64,000 nt of DNA from Bryoerythrophyllum caledonicum (taxonomy: Eukaryota > Streptophyta > Bryopsida > Pottiales > Pottiaceae), in contig OZ020521.1 of NCBI GenBank assembly GCA_963971425.1, forward strand, positions 4,047,519 to 4,111,518, written 5' to 3'. The notes beneath the pieces are model-generated. The model was not told the origin of the DNA. It did no database searches and was given only the letters and a program-made list of their open reading frames with translations. Numbering within the stretch: the first letter of the stretch is position 1; the number at the start of each line of letters is the position of its first letter. Shown here piece by piece: positions 31,182 to 42,795 of this stretch. The position numbers were made by a program, and so were the translations under genes.

Positions 31182-31375
31182 ATACCTGCTCCACGCACGT
31201 CACCGCAAAGTTAGTGAAGTGTGTGAAAAACTCACGCTGTCTCTTAAATGTTCCGCCTCGTTGTGTGCACGTTTCGGTGAGGTGAGTGTGAGGTAATTAC
31301 GAGTTACCTTTGGACACTGAATTTGTTTGTATCCGGATACGTATGCTATGACATAGCTAATTTTGTGATGATCTA
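31182..31375 (+). repeat. Dispersed repeat pair, copy 2
   Basis: Second copy of the 29155-29350 repeat, preceded by an A-rich run (about 31110-31168). The A-rich tract directly upstream and the shared start could mean a short retroposon, but no tail follows the 3' end. Confidence 0.5.
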
Positions 31376-31692
31376 AAAAACATAAGCTGCAGTGGCGTTC
31401 TAAACTGCTCATTTCATTCTGTTTCTTCGTTCCTGATTTGCAGCTTCCCATTCCGTTACTGTTTTCGTTGGTTGCAGTTCTCTGTTGAGAATTGGTGATG
31501 AATGTGTTGGGGTTTGTGCGCCAAGCTGCTTTGTCTCCCGACTCCTGAGGAAGCTCTCGCGCTCTGGAATGGCTGGAATGCCTCATCGTGATGGCTCTGG
31601 TCCCTCACTCTTGCAGCAACCTGCAACGAAGTATCATGAATTATGAACATTGTTTCCTGTGTGAACTTCAGCTTTCTGCTTTTATACTTTGA

Positions 31693-32576
31693 CCCCTAAA
31701 TTTCCTCGACAAAACACTTCAAAATTGTCAGTTCCAGTGCAATGAGTAAGGAAGGAAACAAAAAATTGTATTTCTAGTTTTCACCGTAGGATCTCATTCA
31801 ACACTTAATAAATAACACACTCATAAAATTTCATCAATGTTGACCAGAGAGATTGAAAGATTACAGTGTTTGAAGTAGGAAGAGTGCATCATTTTCATCC
31901 GTGCGCTAAGTGGATCAGCAGACTTTGACTATACTTGGTGTCAAAGTTTTGCACTACAGAAGGTCTAAATTTTATTTAATCATGTTGATCATGGTGTTAA
32001 AACCTTGTACACGAGTTTTTTGAGGTAGAAAATGGGTGTAGCATGTTCAAAAAAACTGTGCCAGGAGTGAAGGTTCAAAAAGTGCCAATTCACATTTTAA
32101 TTTTATAGGAACAAAATGTGTTTTGGAATGATAATCCAAACGGTCAATAAGAAGGTTTAAGATCTCAAAGTTTTATGTGGAAAAGAAGAAGTATTTTTGG
32201 TTCTTTGCCCAACACTGTGTGGCAATGTGTGAATATCTTTGACTTGGGATGAAAGCCTAATTTTCACTAAAGACAAGAGGTTTTTTTTTTGACAATATGA
32301 TAGGAAATAGTATGACTTGCTAGTATTGAAAATCTCAAGTTTACTAGAGCGTCCTTGCAAAAGTTTTTGGAGCTGTCCAACGTGCCCGGCACTCAACAAT
32401 TGTTTCTTTGAGATGGCATAACTTTTATTCTATAATCCAATGAAAATAAAAATGATACTCCCACGTACCTCTTGTCTTCTTGCATCTCTGTACAAAATTT
32501 GCAAATATACATTGCAACTCTAGGAACGTGACTGAAATTTGCAAAAGCCCACCTCAAGACTTTTTTCATTTAGGGA
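31693..32576. mobile_element. TTAA-flanked element, copy B
   Basis: An 884-bp non-coding element starts CCCCTAAATTTCC and ends TTTAGGGA. The right flank is TTAA (32577-32580); the left flank has mutated to TTGA. It is colinear with copy E along its whole length: CCGTAGGATCTCA, CTCA(C/T)AAAATTTCAT, TTGGTGTCAAA, CTACA(G/C)AAGGTCTAAAT, GTGGAAAAGAAGAAG and CTAGCAAAAGTTTTTGGAG-like blocks. Confidence 0.7.
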
Positions 32577-33104
32577 TTAATGGTCCTCATATGTCGGTGG
32601 AAACAACATGAGATGTTATTTTTTGTTTCGAATTTTACTTTTGGAATAATATGGAAGTACACCACCTATGGGAAAATGCTTGGTGTAAATTGCCATTAGT
32701 TGGTATATTTGATGGTCCTCAAATGCCGCCGATACACCCACAACACTAATAGAAAGATGGTATGAGACAACTAGCTAGTATACTGAAGAATGTTTATAGT
32801 ATTGATGATAGGCATTTATCAAGCAAAGGAGAATTTCACAGTTGTACCACTAAAAAGAAGGTATGAGTAGAAACCAAGTTAGCATGATATTCAAATTTAG
32901 CATATTAATGTTCAAAATACCACTACATTAACTATGGTCACATGTGTGGCTTGACATTTATTGTTACTTACCTTAATGTGTAGCTCACTGTAAATGTAAA
33001 CAAGCTGAAATTCAGATTATGCTATACAACGAGGTAAATAGAAATAAATGTCAAGTCAAGTTAGGGGGGTGGAGAAACCTTACAAAACTGATTGCACAAC
33101 CGTA

Positions 33105-34823
33105 CAGTACCCGGCAAGTCTGAATGGTGCAGTCACTGGTTCTGCTGAAATTCAGCAGTGAACTCGTAACTTCAAAATCACACCACAGGCTCAAAAATTC
33201 ATGAAATTGCAAACCGTAAATTGGATTTGGAAGATAGAGAAGTCTAGTTTTGAAAAACATTGATTTGTTATATTGAAAAATTTAAGAACATACAACAATA
33301 GTGCATTTTGTAGCACACTATCTACCACCTCGTACTACCACCTCTCGCATTAATTACAGCCTTCATTCGGTGAGGCATGCTAGCAATGAGAATGCCTAGA
33401 GTCTCCATAGATATGGCTTCCCATGCCTGCTCAATGCTCTTGACCATTTCATCTTTGTTCTTTGGCCTAGTCTCTTTCTGTACAAAGTCTTTTAAAATCA
33501 TCCACACATTCTCTATGGGATTCAAATCCGGTGAATTTGCAGGCCATATAATCTTCTTGATCTGATGCGCTTCTCGCCATTGTTTTGGTAAGCTACTACG
33601 ATGCACTGGGGCACCATCCTCCATGAGATGAAGACTTTGAGGATTATCATGCATGAAGTAAAAGCCACTCAATCGACCCTCATACACAATGTCAACAAAA
33701 TCGGCACTTGTTCGTCTATCAGATGGCATAATAACAATGGGGCACTTCTCATAACCTGTAAAAGCACCCCAAATCATAACGGATGTCCGTCCAGATTTAA
33801 AAGTGGGTGCTAGGCAATCCCATGAGTAGCGTTCATACGCTCGCCGCCAAACTTTGACTTGCCGGTAATTCTTGCCTATCTCAAATGAGGACTCATCTGT
33901 CCATATTACATTCATCCAATCTAATACTTCCCAAGTCTCATGTATTCTAGCAAATGCCAATCTATCAGCTTTATGCTTGTCATTAAGAAAAGGCTTCTTT
34001 GTTGCAACACGACTACCAAATCCAATACGTTTAATCTCCTTCCTTAACGTGCGCTCACAAACTTTCTCACTCATCTGTTCTATGATGGATACAAGTGGAA
34101 TGTGTCTATTTTGTGCAAGAATGCGACCCAATTCCCTCCTATCTCGATCATTCAATTTGCAATGTCGGCGTTTAGCCTTTCGAGTGACCACTGTTCCATC
34201 TCTACAGAATTTTTTCAAGACATTCTGAACGGTAGTATGTGGTATGCCTAACTTAATTCCAATGCTACGTTGTGACATGCCTAAACAACTCATTCCAACT
34301 ATGATGCCTTTGACCTCTGTACTCAAACGACGACCTCCCATTTCTGCTCAAAACTTTGATACAAATTACACAATTGAAATGAATTTTGTTCCACTCAAAA
34401 ACCTCCAAAATCTGATGCATGCATAACTAGAATCCACCATCAACAAAAACTCAAACGATCACCATCTAACCAAATGACATTTGAAGTGGTTCAATCCACT
34501 CACAAGCTCCATTTGTACAAAATTTCAGCTCAATCTAAGCAAATCTGTGGCCTCCATGTGCATCGATATTTCTTGAAGTTGTGTACAGGTTCTGCCACCG
34601 CAGCAACACATGTCTCTTCATTTCGATTGATATGGATATTTTTGAAATATCTCATTAAATGCTCAACGACACTTGTAACTAGACTACTAATCCTACCTAA
34701 CAATACTAATTACAACTTCTAGGTCGAAGAGGTGGAAAGGAGAGAGCGATTCAAAGTCACAGGACCGCCGCTTCAACAAAACGTGGTTCAGTTCGTTGCA
34801 CCATTCAGACTTGCCGGGTACTG
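33105..34823 (-). mobile_element. DD34E Tc1/mariner element with 27-bp perfect TIRs
   Basis: A 1719-bp element with perfect inverted ends at 33105-33131 and 34797-34823 beginning CAGTACCCGGCAAGTCTG, flanked by TA on both sides (33103-33104 and 34824-34825), the expected target duplication. It encodes one intact transposase on the minus strand. It inserted into the dispersed repeat that occupies 32915-33100. The perfect TIRs and undamaged ORF suggest recent activity. Confidence 0.88.
33322..34341 (-). CDS. Tc1/mariner transposase, DD34E
   Basis: A 339-codon intact ORF. Residues of about 1-55 form a helix-turn-helix (QRSIGIKLGIPHTTVQNVLKK), followed by a second basic DNA-binding part (RKAKRRHCKLNDRDRRELGR). 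The catalytic domain has WTDESS (Asp149), MEDGAPVH (Asp242) and NSPDLNPIENVW (Glu277). There are 34 residues between the second Asp and the Glu, which is the DD34E signature of Tc1-type transposases. It cuts and pastes the element at TA sites after binding the TIRs. It ends GGSTRW. Length (about 340 aa) is typical. It is clearly diverged from the 52.2 kb family but shares VWRRAYERYS, APTFKSGRTSVMIWGAF and the WPANSPDLNPIENVW block. Confidence 0.9.
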   Translation of the reverse strand: MGGRRLSTEVKGIIVGMSCLGMSQRSIGIKLGIPHTTVQNVLKKFCRDGTVVTRKAKRRHCKLNDRDRRELGRILAQNRHIPLVSIIEQMSEKVCERTLRKEIKRIGFGSRVATKKPFLNDKHKADRLAFARIHETWEVLDWMNVIWTDESSFEIGKNYRQVKVWRRAYERYSWDCLAPTFKSGRTSVMIWGAFTGYEKCPIVIMPSDRRTSADFVDIVYEGRLSGFYFMHDNPQSLHLMEDGAPVHRSSLPKQWREAHQIKKIIWPANSPDLNPIENVWMILKDFVQKETRPKNKDEMVKSIEQAWEAISMETLGILIASMPHRMKAVINARGGSTRW

Positions 34824-34825
34824 TA

Positions 34826-35820
34826 CAGTAAATGTTTGAACATGCTTTTTTGGACATACGTTTGAAATGACAATAAATGTACACATATAACTTTTTTGAC
34901 TTCAAAATTCTACTAAAGTTGATAAGTAGTATTAGATTTACATTTTAGTGATACCCTCTGCTAACATTTAGTGTTTCTGTTCGTAATCAATGTTTCCAGC
35001 ACTAAAAGTCATAGTAGAGTACCTTCATTCGGTCATTCCAGACCTAGTAAAAGAGAACCTTCCAAAAATCGCAGTACAGAAAGCAAATTGCACAGTGCAA
35101 GGCAAAGTTTATACCGGGCCGCCACTGCAAAGCCCACACCAAATTTCAGAGGTCGACATCCAGTTACCAGCGACAGACTGTATATTTTTTAACCTTTTTA
35201 TTGTTTTTTTTTTGTTTTTTGTTTTTTGGTGTTGACCCAAGCGTAAGTCCAATGCGGTATTTTGGCGTGAGCTTTATTAGGGAGGTGCCTGAATTTGTAT
35301 CGATGGGCGTGCCGGAACAATACTAGAGCGTGCGGCACCGCAGGGTTTTAATTCTGGCGGCTAACCCATCCCAATTATTTGCTTGAATTCTATACTAAGC
35401 TCGCCTCTACTTTGCATCTGGACAAACCCCCCTCCACACTGTGCGCTAAGGTGGGATGTCCTAAAATCACCAACTTAAGATCCCTCGCTTATTTTAGCAG
35501 TGGTGTATGGGGAGTTGATACTTTCTATTCATCTAGATAGAAAGTAAATATTTTTGCAATTTTCGATAGTAAAACGATTCCAAAGTGTAAAGCAAGCCAT
35601 GATCTGTTCTTTGCCCTACGCCCACCACATATTAGGCTAGGTTTGACCCTGTAGCTCTCCCTAAAACCACCAACGAAAACTTCATGAATCAAGGATTGGT
35701 GATGTTGAACAAATAATTATTAGCTCTAGAACCTTGTCGATGGCAATGACAATGTCGACAACCTTGGTGGAAGAACTTCAAGGTGCCTAAATTCCCATAA
35801 CATAATCTAAAATGATTTGT
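34826..35820. other. No recognisable gene
   Basis: A short open stretch at 34971-35235 (two frames) has no recognised domain. A T-rich run lies at about 35186-35228. The rest is non-coding with no clear repeat. Confidence 0.35.
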
Positions 35821-35824
35821 TTAA

Positions 35825-36448
35825 CCCCTAAATGCATAGAAGATGCATTGGCAAGTAGTAGTGAAGGAAAGTTTTTGGCTACCTTCATTGTTTTCACTTT
35901 AAAATGCATAGAAGCTGAGGGTTTTTCTTTTTCTGTACATATTTTTTTATTGTCGGAATTAGTCATGATAATTCTTTTCACCATTTGGATATTAGATCCA
36001 AAAATCATTTCTATATTTAATTTATTTTTTCCAAAGTAAAGAGCCACTTTCTATACCCCTAGTCGTTGCATGTCAATTTTCTTATTGTAAACATCTGCAT
36101 GACTTGTGATTTTTGAGGTGCGATGGACTTAGCACAAGGTAGGACATAGATCTATTGAGTTTATGCAATGTGTAGCGGAAAAATATGCCATTATCTTGAG
36201 TCAAAATATGATGTCTTTCTCTGGGCATAGTGGGATAAAACAAATTTGCACTCTTTCAATGCATATATCTTTCAATCCGTACGATCAAAGTTTACGAAAA
36301 TTCTAGGGTGTCTTCTTGTAGTAGTTAGCTTGAAGATAAAATTGTTGGAAATAGTAAAAAAGGTTTGATGAAGTATAATAATATCTAATATGAATGTGGC
36401 AGTTATTGGATGGTTTTGGTGAAGCACAAGGTCCTGATTGTTTAGGGG
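35825..36448. mobile_element. TTAA-flanked element, copy F
   Basis: A 624-bp element lies between TTAA 35821-35824 and TTAA 36449-36452, with ends CCCCTAAA and TTTAGGGG (perfect 8-bp inverted match). Internally it keeps the family block TTTCAATCCGTACGATCAAAG but otherwise diverges, so it is a shortened or rearranged member. Confidence 0.65.
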
Positions 36449-36550
36449 TTAATTGATTTGTCAAAAAAAACTTAATACTCGTCAAAGTTCTTACACATTT
36501 CATAATAAAATATAATCTCTTCTTTTGGTTTAATAGAAATCTAAATTATG

Positions 36551-37934
36551 TAGAGATCCCGACCAATGAGGAGGTCTTTGTGGTCAGACTTGCTTCCCAC
36601 TGCCTGCAAATTATTAACTGGTCGGATCGACTTGCGATGGCAACGAGGCCTCCGAGATGGTGCATTCAGGCAGATGACTGGACCTCTTACCATTTTGGAC
36701 TGTTGCGACGTGTTAGAGTGGCGAGGGTGGTCAGAGGGACCAAGAAACTAATCCTCCATTTATTTTATGGGAGGTGCGATTTATTAACATGGGACCCCGA
36801 ACGCTACAAGTGGGAGGGCGAGCACCCGATTATGGATTATTCCGCCACACTTGGACGTACCCTCCTGCGGAAAAAGAATCAAGTCCCCCCGGTGGTTGAG
36901 ACCAAATGGAGCGGGATCCTTCCAGCGTCTTACAAACTTAAGTGGCTCAGTATTTGGAATTCGGAGAGGGCACATAAGGAAGCGGGGCTGATTTGGGCCA
37001 TTTGGCACAAGGCGACGGCTGTGAACGCCTGGAGAGGAAAGACTTAGGCCTTCATCGATCAGAACTGCCCTATGTGCGAGACGAGAGTTCCGGAGACTGT
37101 CCTCCACAGGTTCTGGGAGTGGAAGTCGGCCAAGGAGACCTGGACGTGGGGTGTTAGCCTGCTCACGAGACTGCTTCCGAAGCATGTTGCTATTCAGAAC
37201 CCGCAGAGGATCATGCACAACATGGATGTTATAAGAAGCCGTAGATGGCGACGTCGAAAAGGGGTGCCTAGAAGGAAGAGCAACCTGCAGACCATTGCTG
37301 TTCAGGAGATCCCTCCGTCTCCGAGCCATGACTCGGGCGACACCAGCAGGGCGGATGACTTGAATACCGATAACAATACTGCTGCTACCACAGGGGTGCG
37401 AGGTACGCCTCATGGTCTCAGATTAACTTAGAAACAGGGTATCTTTGGCTACATAATTTCTAGGAAATTCTCCCCTGCTAGTAGACTGTGGCTTCTGCTG
37501 AGAGGCATCATCCTGTGGTACTTGTGGAGCGAGAGAAATGACGCCGCCTTCAATGAGAGCAAGTGGAATCAGAAGAAACTCATGACTAAGATTTGGAGTA
37601 GCCTTGTGGATTATGGGTGAGTGGCTTGGTTCAGAACTATGGATAGAGGCACCCAAGCTCCTGAGAAGAGTAGGAAGTTCTCGAAACGGTTTAAAGAGCT
37701 TTGGTGTTGCAATGACATTCTTGCCTCGTGGGTGGACATGAAGCCTCACTGGCATTCGCTCCCGAATGATCTCAGTTTAGACGATAGGATTAACCCCCCC
37801 ACTAACTTCTAACCTCGGTCCGGGCGCTTACCCGGCCTCGCCGGACCTGGCGGGGCCTGCCTGGCCTTTTGTCTCCCCTCCCCTTTCCCTCTGCAGTAAA
37901 GGTCCTCTTTGCTTGTGTCAAAAATAAATTTTAA
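36551..37934 (+). pseudogene. 5'-truncated L1 LINE copy (ORF2 3' end), dead
   Basis: A 1384-bp insertion is bounded by a perfect 14-bp target duplication AAATCTAAATTATG (36537-36550 and 37935-37948). It carries the C-terminal third of a LINE ORF2 in a single frame, broken by in-frame stops at about 37045, 37429 and 37618. It aligns with residues of about 1080-1530 of the 43.9-48.5 kb ORF2: RRVRVARVVRG, YKWEGEHPIMDYSA, KWSGILPASYKLKW, KEAGLIWAIWHKA, then the zinc-ribbon CPMC...ETVLHRFWEW. The last Cys of the ribbon is Trp here. The 3' UTR (CTGCAGTAAAGGTCCTCTTT, CTTGTGTCAAAAATAAA) also matches. It is a clear target-primed insertion that stopped early. Confidence 0.9.
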
Positions 37935-37948
37935 AAATCTAAATTATG

Positions 37949-38711
37949 ATTTCAAAATATTCAAATAATGATAAATCTAAAATATCTAAGGCAAACCGTA
38001 CATGCTCCCATCATAATCATCATGAGAATTATTATTGATTATTTTTAATAGTACAGGATTTTTAGTTGAGAAACAAAAATACTGCATAAATAAAAGCTAT
38101 TAGTGTCATCTACCTGACTTAGTACCAAAGGTAATAACTCTCTTCACAGGATAATATTTTTTAATCTATTGTCAACATTCTACTATGTAATGTACGATAT
38201 TTTTGGCCAATACTGTAGTGGCATCTCATATCACCTCAAGACAACTTTTTGAAAATAAGGAACCTACAAAAATATGTCTACAAGTATAGAAGGACCTTTA
38301 TTAGCAGACTTCATTAAAAGAATTTTCCTAGCGTAAATTTGCAAAACAAATTAGTGTACGTGGTACAATTAGCAATAACTTATTACTTGCTAAATCTTGT
38401 AGCTTGGGTTCATTTTTCAAGTTGTGAGTAGGCGGATAGGAGTTTTTATTTTCTAACGTCATAAAACGACACAAAGGGAGAGGCTAATCTCGGCGCTATG
38501 GTCCAATCCAATGGCACGTTCAAAGTTTAAGTTATTTTTTAAACTTGGTTTAGTTGTGGCACAAAATTTTAGCATGGTTGATTTATTTATGTGACCTGAC
38601 TGATTTGGGGGGCGTTTTGGCAAGAGGCATCTCAATCCATGATGTTTGGCATCTTTGCACCAAGTTAGCGGAGCTAGTGCGCCAGACCAGATTCGTTCCC
38701 CTATCTTTATC
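37949..38711. other. AT-rich spacer, nothing recognised
   Basis: No ORF with a domain and no repeat with defined ends was seen. Confidence 0.35.
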
Positions 38712-38715
38712 TTAA

Positions 38716-39336
38716 CCCCTAAGAGCCCAAGTGTACGTGGAGCGTTCGTTTTGGATTTTGGGCAGGTTCCTAAAATTAGAATTTTTTAAAATTTTAAATT
38801 TTAAACTCTCATACTAGATTGTCCCTTATAAGAGCTCCATGGATATATATATTTTGGATGCATGGTTTGAAAGTTAGTACCACTCAAAGTTAGAAATGGG
38901 GACTTTGGGCAGCTCTAGAAAAGCTTTGACTTCACTTGATATTAAATTTTTGCACTACACAAGGTCTAAATCTTTCACCATTGTGTTAAGCATGATGTTA
39001 GTTCCGTATACAACAATTTTTAGAGGTAGAGAAGGGGTGTATCATATTCAAAACAAGTGTGCAAGGAGTGAAGGTTCAAAAAATTTCAAGTGAAGTCACT
39101 TTGATCCACTCAGCGCAGGGAAGAAAATGAACCATTTTCATGACTTCAGACACTATAATATTTCAATCCGTGCGGTCAAAGTGTATTAAACTTTGTGAGT
39201 ATGTTTCTTAGTAAACCTTTATGGAGATCCTACGGTCAAAAGGATAAATATAAGGTTTTTGTTTCCTCCTTACTCATTGCACTAGAATCAACATTTTGAA
39301 GTGTTTTGGTGTGAAATTGTCATGGGCCTTTACGGG
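38716..39336. mobile_element. TTAA-flanked element, copy C
   Basis: A 621-bp element between TTAA 38712-38715 and TTAA 39337-39340. The ends CCCCTAAGAGCCCAAG and CATGGGCCTTTACGGG are inverted matches with few differences. It is colinear with copy D from the left end (GAGCCCAAGTG, CGTTTTGGATTTTGGGCAGG, GAAAGTTAGTACCACTCAAAG) and from the right end (GGAGATCCTAC, ACTCATTGCACT, AAGTGTTTT, GGTGTGAAATTGTCATGGGC). It lacks about 260 bp of the middle. Its right TTAA is also the left TTAA of the next element. Confidence 0.75.
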
Positions 39337-39626
39337 TTAACCTTTAAACGACAGAGCCTATGACCGCGGCATCAATCTAAATTTTCAATCAACTGTATGC
39401 TCTAGTTTCTCATCAAAATAAGTGGAATTTCTTTTTAAAAAAATTTAGAGATGAGATCATATGTCTCAATTATGTTACAAAAATCACATATTTTTTTGTG
39501 GAAATTTGAATTTATTGTGATTTTCCAAAGAAAAAATGAAGAAAATTCATATTTAATACAAATTATGCTATTCTTTTTGAAAATTTCATCAAAGGTGGAC
39601 ATTATAGTGCCAAAACTTGTGGTGTA

Positions 39627-42295
39627 CAGTAGGGTCCAAGGCAGAATGGCGTTTTTGGTTTCCCAATGGAAAAAAATTCAAGTCTACCCACTTTGAAAGC
39701 CTTTAGAGAGATCAAAACTGGTATTTTACCTTGAAATTTTTACCATGAACTTGAAATCAAGTTGTTAGTATGCCTACCAAACTTCAAAACCAAATAATTC
39801 ACCAAAAAAAAGTTTATCAAAATCTACCAATTAGGTAGTTGTGGAAAAAGTTTCACTCCTACCAACTTCGACAGCCTCCCAAGAATTGAAAAAAAAATTC
39901 CTTACTTTGATTTTTTTTTGGTAGAAACCAATTTGTATTAGTAATACATGGTAAAAATATAAAGTCTAAAAGATTAGTAAAAAAAGATATTCCCAATCTA
40001 CCAACATGTGTTATTTTGCGGTATGCTTGTGGAAATCATTTTCACTTCAACCAACTTTGACACCCTCCCAATGGCTGAAAAATGGCCCATTTGCCATGAA
40101 ATTCTTGTCACAAGATAAGCTACATGTTAATGACAAGTGTGCCAAAATTCAAGCTCAAAAAGCTTACACAAAAAAAATAACTCACAATCTACCAACGTGT
40201 ATGTCCTCCACTTGCCTCTATCACTGCTTGTAACCTAGTAGGGATGGAATGACATAGCAGAAGGAGCTTTTGACCACTAATAATTCTCCACTCTCTTGCA
40301 ATAACTACTCTTAAGTCACTTGTATTTTTAGGACATATTTAACCATGTTGAACTGCATCTTTCAAAATCTTCCGAAGATTCTCAATTGGATTGAGATAAG
40401 GAGAGTTTGCGGGCCAATTAAGCTTCTTTAGATGGTGTGCTTGCCTCCATTCTTCACATAGTTTGCTTCTATGGACAGGTGCACCATCTTCCATGAGTAA
40501 TCCTTGTGGTACTTTTCCATAAAATGAAGCAACTCCCCATTGTAAACCACTTCAACAAAATCCTTTGCAAAGCGTCGATCTTTAGGCATAAAAACAAGTT
40601 GTGACTTCAGCCCTCCAGAAAATGCACCCCAAATCATCAAAGAAGTCCTCCCACTCTTGAAAGTTGGAACTATACGACTTGAAGCATAGCGCTCATACAT
40701 AGTTCTCCAAACATGAATTTGTCTAGAGTTTTTTCCAACTTCAAAAGTGGACTCATCTGTCCAAACAACTTGCTCCCACTCTTCTGCACTCCATCGACAA
40801 TATTTTTGAGCAAAAGCCAATTGTTGAGACATGTGGCGAGGTGTCAAAAAAGGTTTTTTGAGTGCAATTCAACTGTGAATGCCACTATCATGTAAAGCCT
40901 TTCGAATAGTATTTCTACATACTTTAGTAGGACACATAATAGTAATGTCAAAGAGCGTGATGCGACAATCAGCTTGTAAAACACGTTTTATACCACGAAC
41001 ATCTCTATCACTAAGTTTTTTTCCATATCTTTTGGCACATGTTTTGCTTTTGTAGGTTCCATTTTCTCGAAATTGCTTCACCAACCTCTGAACTATTCTA
41101 ACAGGGACTCCAACAATAGCTGCAATTTCAACTCCTTTCTTCCTTCCTCACTCAAACCTACAATACGTGCACGAATTTCATCTGGAATAGCCATCAATCG
41201 CAACTTTAAATCTGAGAATTTGATCTAAAATTTTAACTACCTAACCACATGTCCATACATGCTCCCCTCCCAAATCAACCTTGATGTGCAAAATGTGCTC
41301 CCAAATCAGCTTGTGCATACCTTCACTCCCAAACCAGTATGTGTGGACCTTTCCTCTCAAATGAACCCTCATGTGCATACTCTTACTCCCACATCACCAT
41401 GTGCATACCTTTGCTTTCAAATAAGCCCTCTCAAATCATCACACATTCTACAAGTAACTTTTTTGATTCAACTCTCAAAACAAGCATTGATGTAGAGAAC
41501 ATAAGCTCCTTCATGCCTATGTGGTATTCAAATTCTTAGCAAGTGTATTCATTGGGATGTGACAAGTGCGCACAGTTAAATTTGGATGTTCTTGATTTTT
41601 TGAGAAGCATTTCTATTTAGGTACTGTATTATGTGGACAATTTCATACCATAAGCTAATTATCCATGCTTCTATGCTTGAACATTCCCAACAGGCTCTTA
41701 AATTGCTTTTCACAATTACACATGTTGGTAGATTGTGAGTTATTTTTTTTGTGTAAGCTTTTTGAGCTTGAATTTTGGCACACTTGTCATTAACATGTAG
41801 CTTATCTTGTGACAAGAATTTCATGGCAAATGGGCCATTTTTTAGCCATTGGGAGGGTGTCGAAGTTGGTTGTAGTGAAAATGATTTCCACAAGCATACC
41901 GCAAAATAACACATGTTGGTAGATTGGGAATATCTTTTTTTTACTAATCTTTTAGACTTGATATTTTTACCATGTATTACTAAAACAAATTGGTTTCTAC
42001 CAAAAAAAAATTCAAAGTAAGGAATTTTTTTCAATTCTTGGGAGGCTGTCGAAGTTGGTAGGAGTGAAACTTTTTCCACAGCTACCTATACTGGTAGATT
42101 TTGATAAAAAAAAATTTGGTGAATTATTTGGTTTTGAAGTTTGGTAGGCATACTAACAACTTGATTTCAGGTTCATGGTAAAAATTTCAAGGTAAAATAC
42201 CAATTTTTGATCTCTCTAGAGGCTTTCAAAGTGGGCAGACTTGAATTTTTTTCTATTGGGAAACCAAAAACGCTATTCTGCCTTGGACCCTACTG
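39627..42295 (-). mobile_element. Decayed Tc1/mariner element with long (about 570-bp) TIRs
   Basis: A 2669-bp element flanked by TA (39625-39626 and 42296-42297), with ends CAGTAGGGTCCAAGGCAGAA. The arms run about 39627-40203 and 41697-42295. Inside each arm a degenerate block (C)CAACTT(T/C)GACA(C/G)CCTCCC recurs about three times, the last two near 39864 and 40042 on the left and mirrored near 42041 and 41844 on the right. The architecture equals that of the 52.2 kb element. The arms still look highly similar, but the transposase between them is broken. It sits inside the TTAA element at 39341-42718. Confidence 0.82.
40189..41194 (-). pseudogene. Broken DD34E Tc1/mariner transposase
   Basis: Runs from ATG 41194 (MAIPDEIRARIVGLSEEG) to a TAG at 40189-40191 after GGHTRW. 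The span of 1006 bp is not a multiple of three, against 1011 for the intact relative at 53411-54421. Pieces in different frames cover the HTH part, KKLSDRDVRGI, then a long central piece (VVWTDESTFEVGKNSRQIHV, SGRTSLMIWGAFSGG). A stop before RIALKKPFLTP and frameshifts around the second Asp inactivate it. It is close to the 52.2 kb transposase and clearly the same family. Confidence 0.85.
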
Positions 42296-42795
42296 TACAT
42301 GAAAGTTCCGTGTTCGGCTAATTAGAACCACGGTTATAGGTCCAAGTTCAAATTGCAGTAACTTATTCAATTTTACGAATTTTTTAATTTTCAAAATGGT
42401 ATGGAAACTAGACATCATTAGCTTCATTTCATTAGTTGAACTCAAATTCAAAAAATATCATTTTGATGGCTTGAATTCAGATCTAGAGCAAAAGCTATAA
42501 GTTTCTCAATTTCACTGTATTGAGATCCCTGCCACAAGCATTTTCTTTCTTAGATAAAACATGATTACTTCAATGAGGCCACTTTCATCATCATCTAATG
42601 CTTGTACATACAAGGAACTCTCCTAAAAAAAAATGGATGAAAAATAGTTGTTTACGGTGATTATCATCCAACAATGTCATCTGAGAAGCCAATTTTTGGC
42701 TGCTTCGGCGTTTAAAGGTTAAGCTGGTGGAGGCACCTATTGCCGTTCACTTGGTGTGTGTGCTTGTACATGGTATGTTTAGGTTCTTATCAAGC

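Larger units (their letters stand above)
39341..42718. mobile_element. TTAA-flanked element (CCTTTAAACG ends) split by a Tc1/mariner insertion
   Basis: Perfect inverted ends CCTTTAAACG (39341-39350) and CGTTTAAAGG (42709-42718) lie next to TTAA on both sides (39337-39340 and 42719-42722). About 710 bp belong to this element; the remaining 2.67 kb is the Tc1/mariner copy at 39627-42295 that inserted into it. No coding sequence of its own is seen. It is a different subfamily from the CCCCTAAA copies, and one end of a relative may be at about 57326 (TTAACCATTAAACG). Confidence 0.65.

Noticed and set aside
31110-31375. SINE
   Set aside because: The A-rich tract lies upstream of the repeat rather than at its 3' end, and no A/B-box promoter or duplication was seen.
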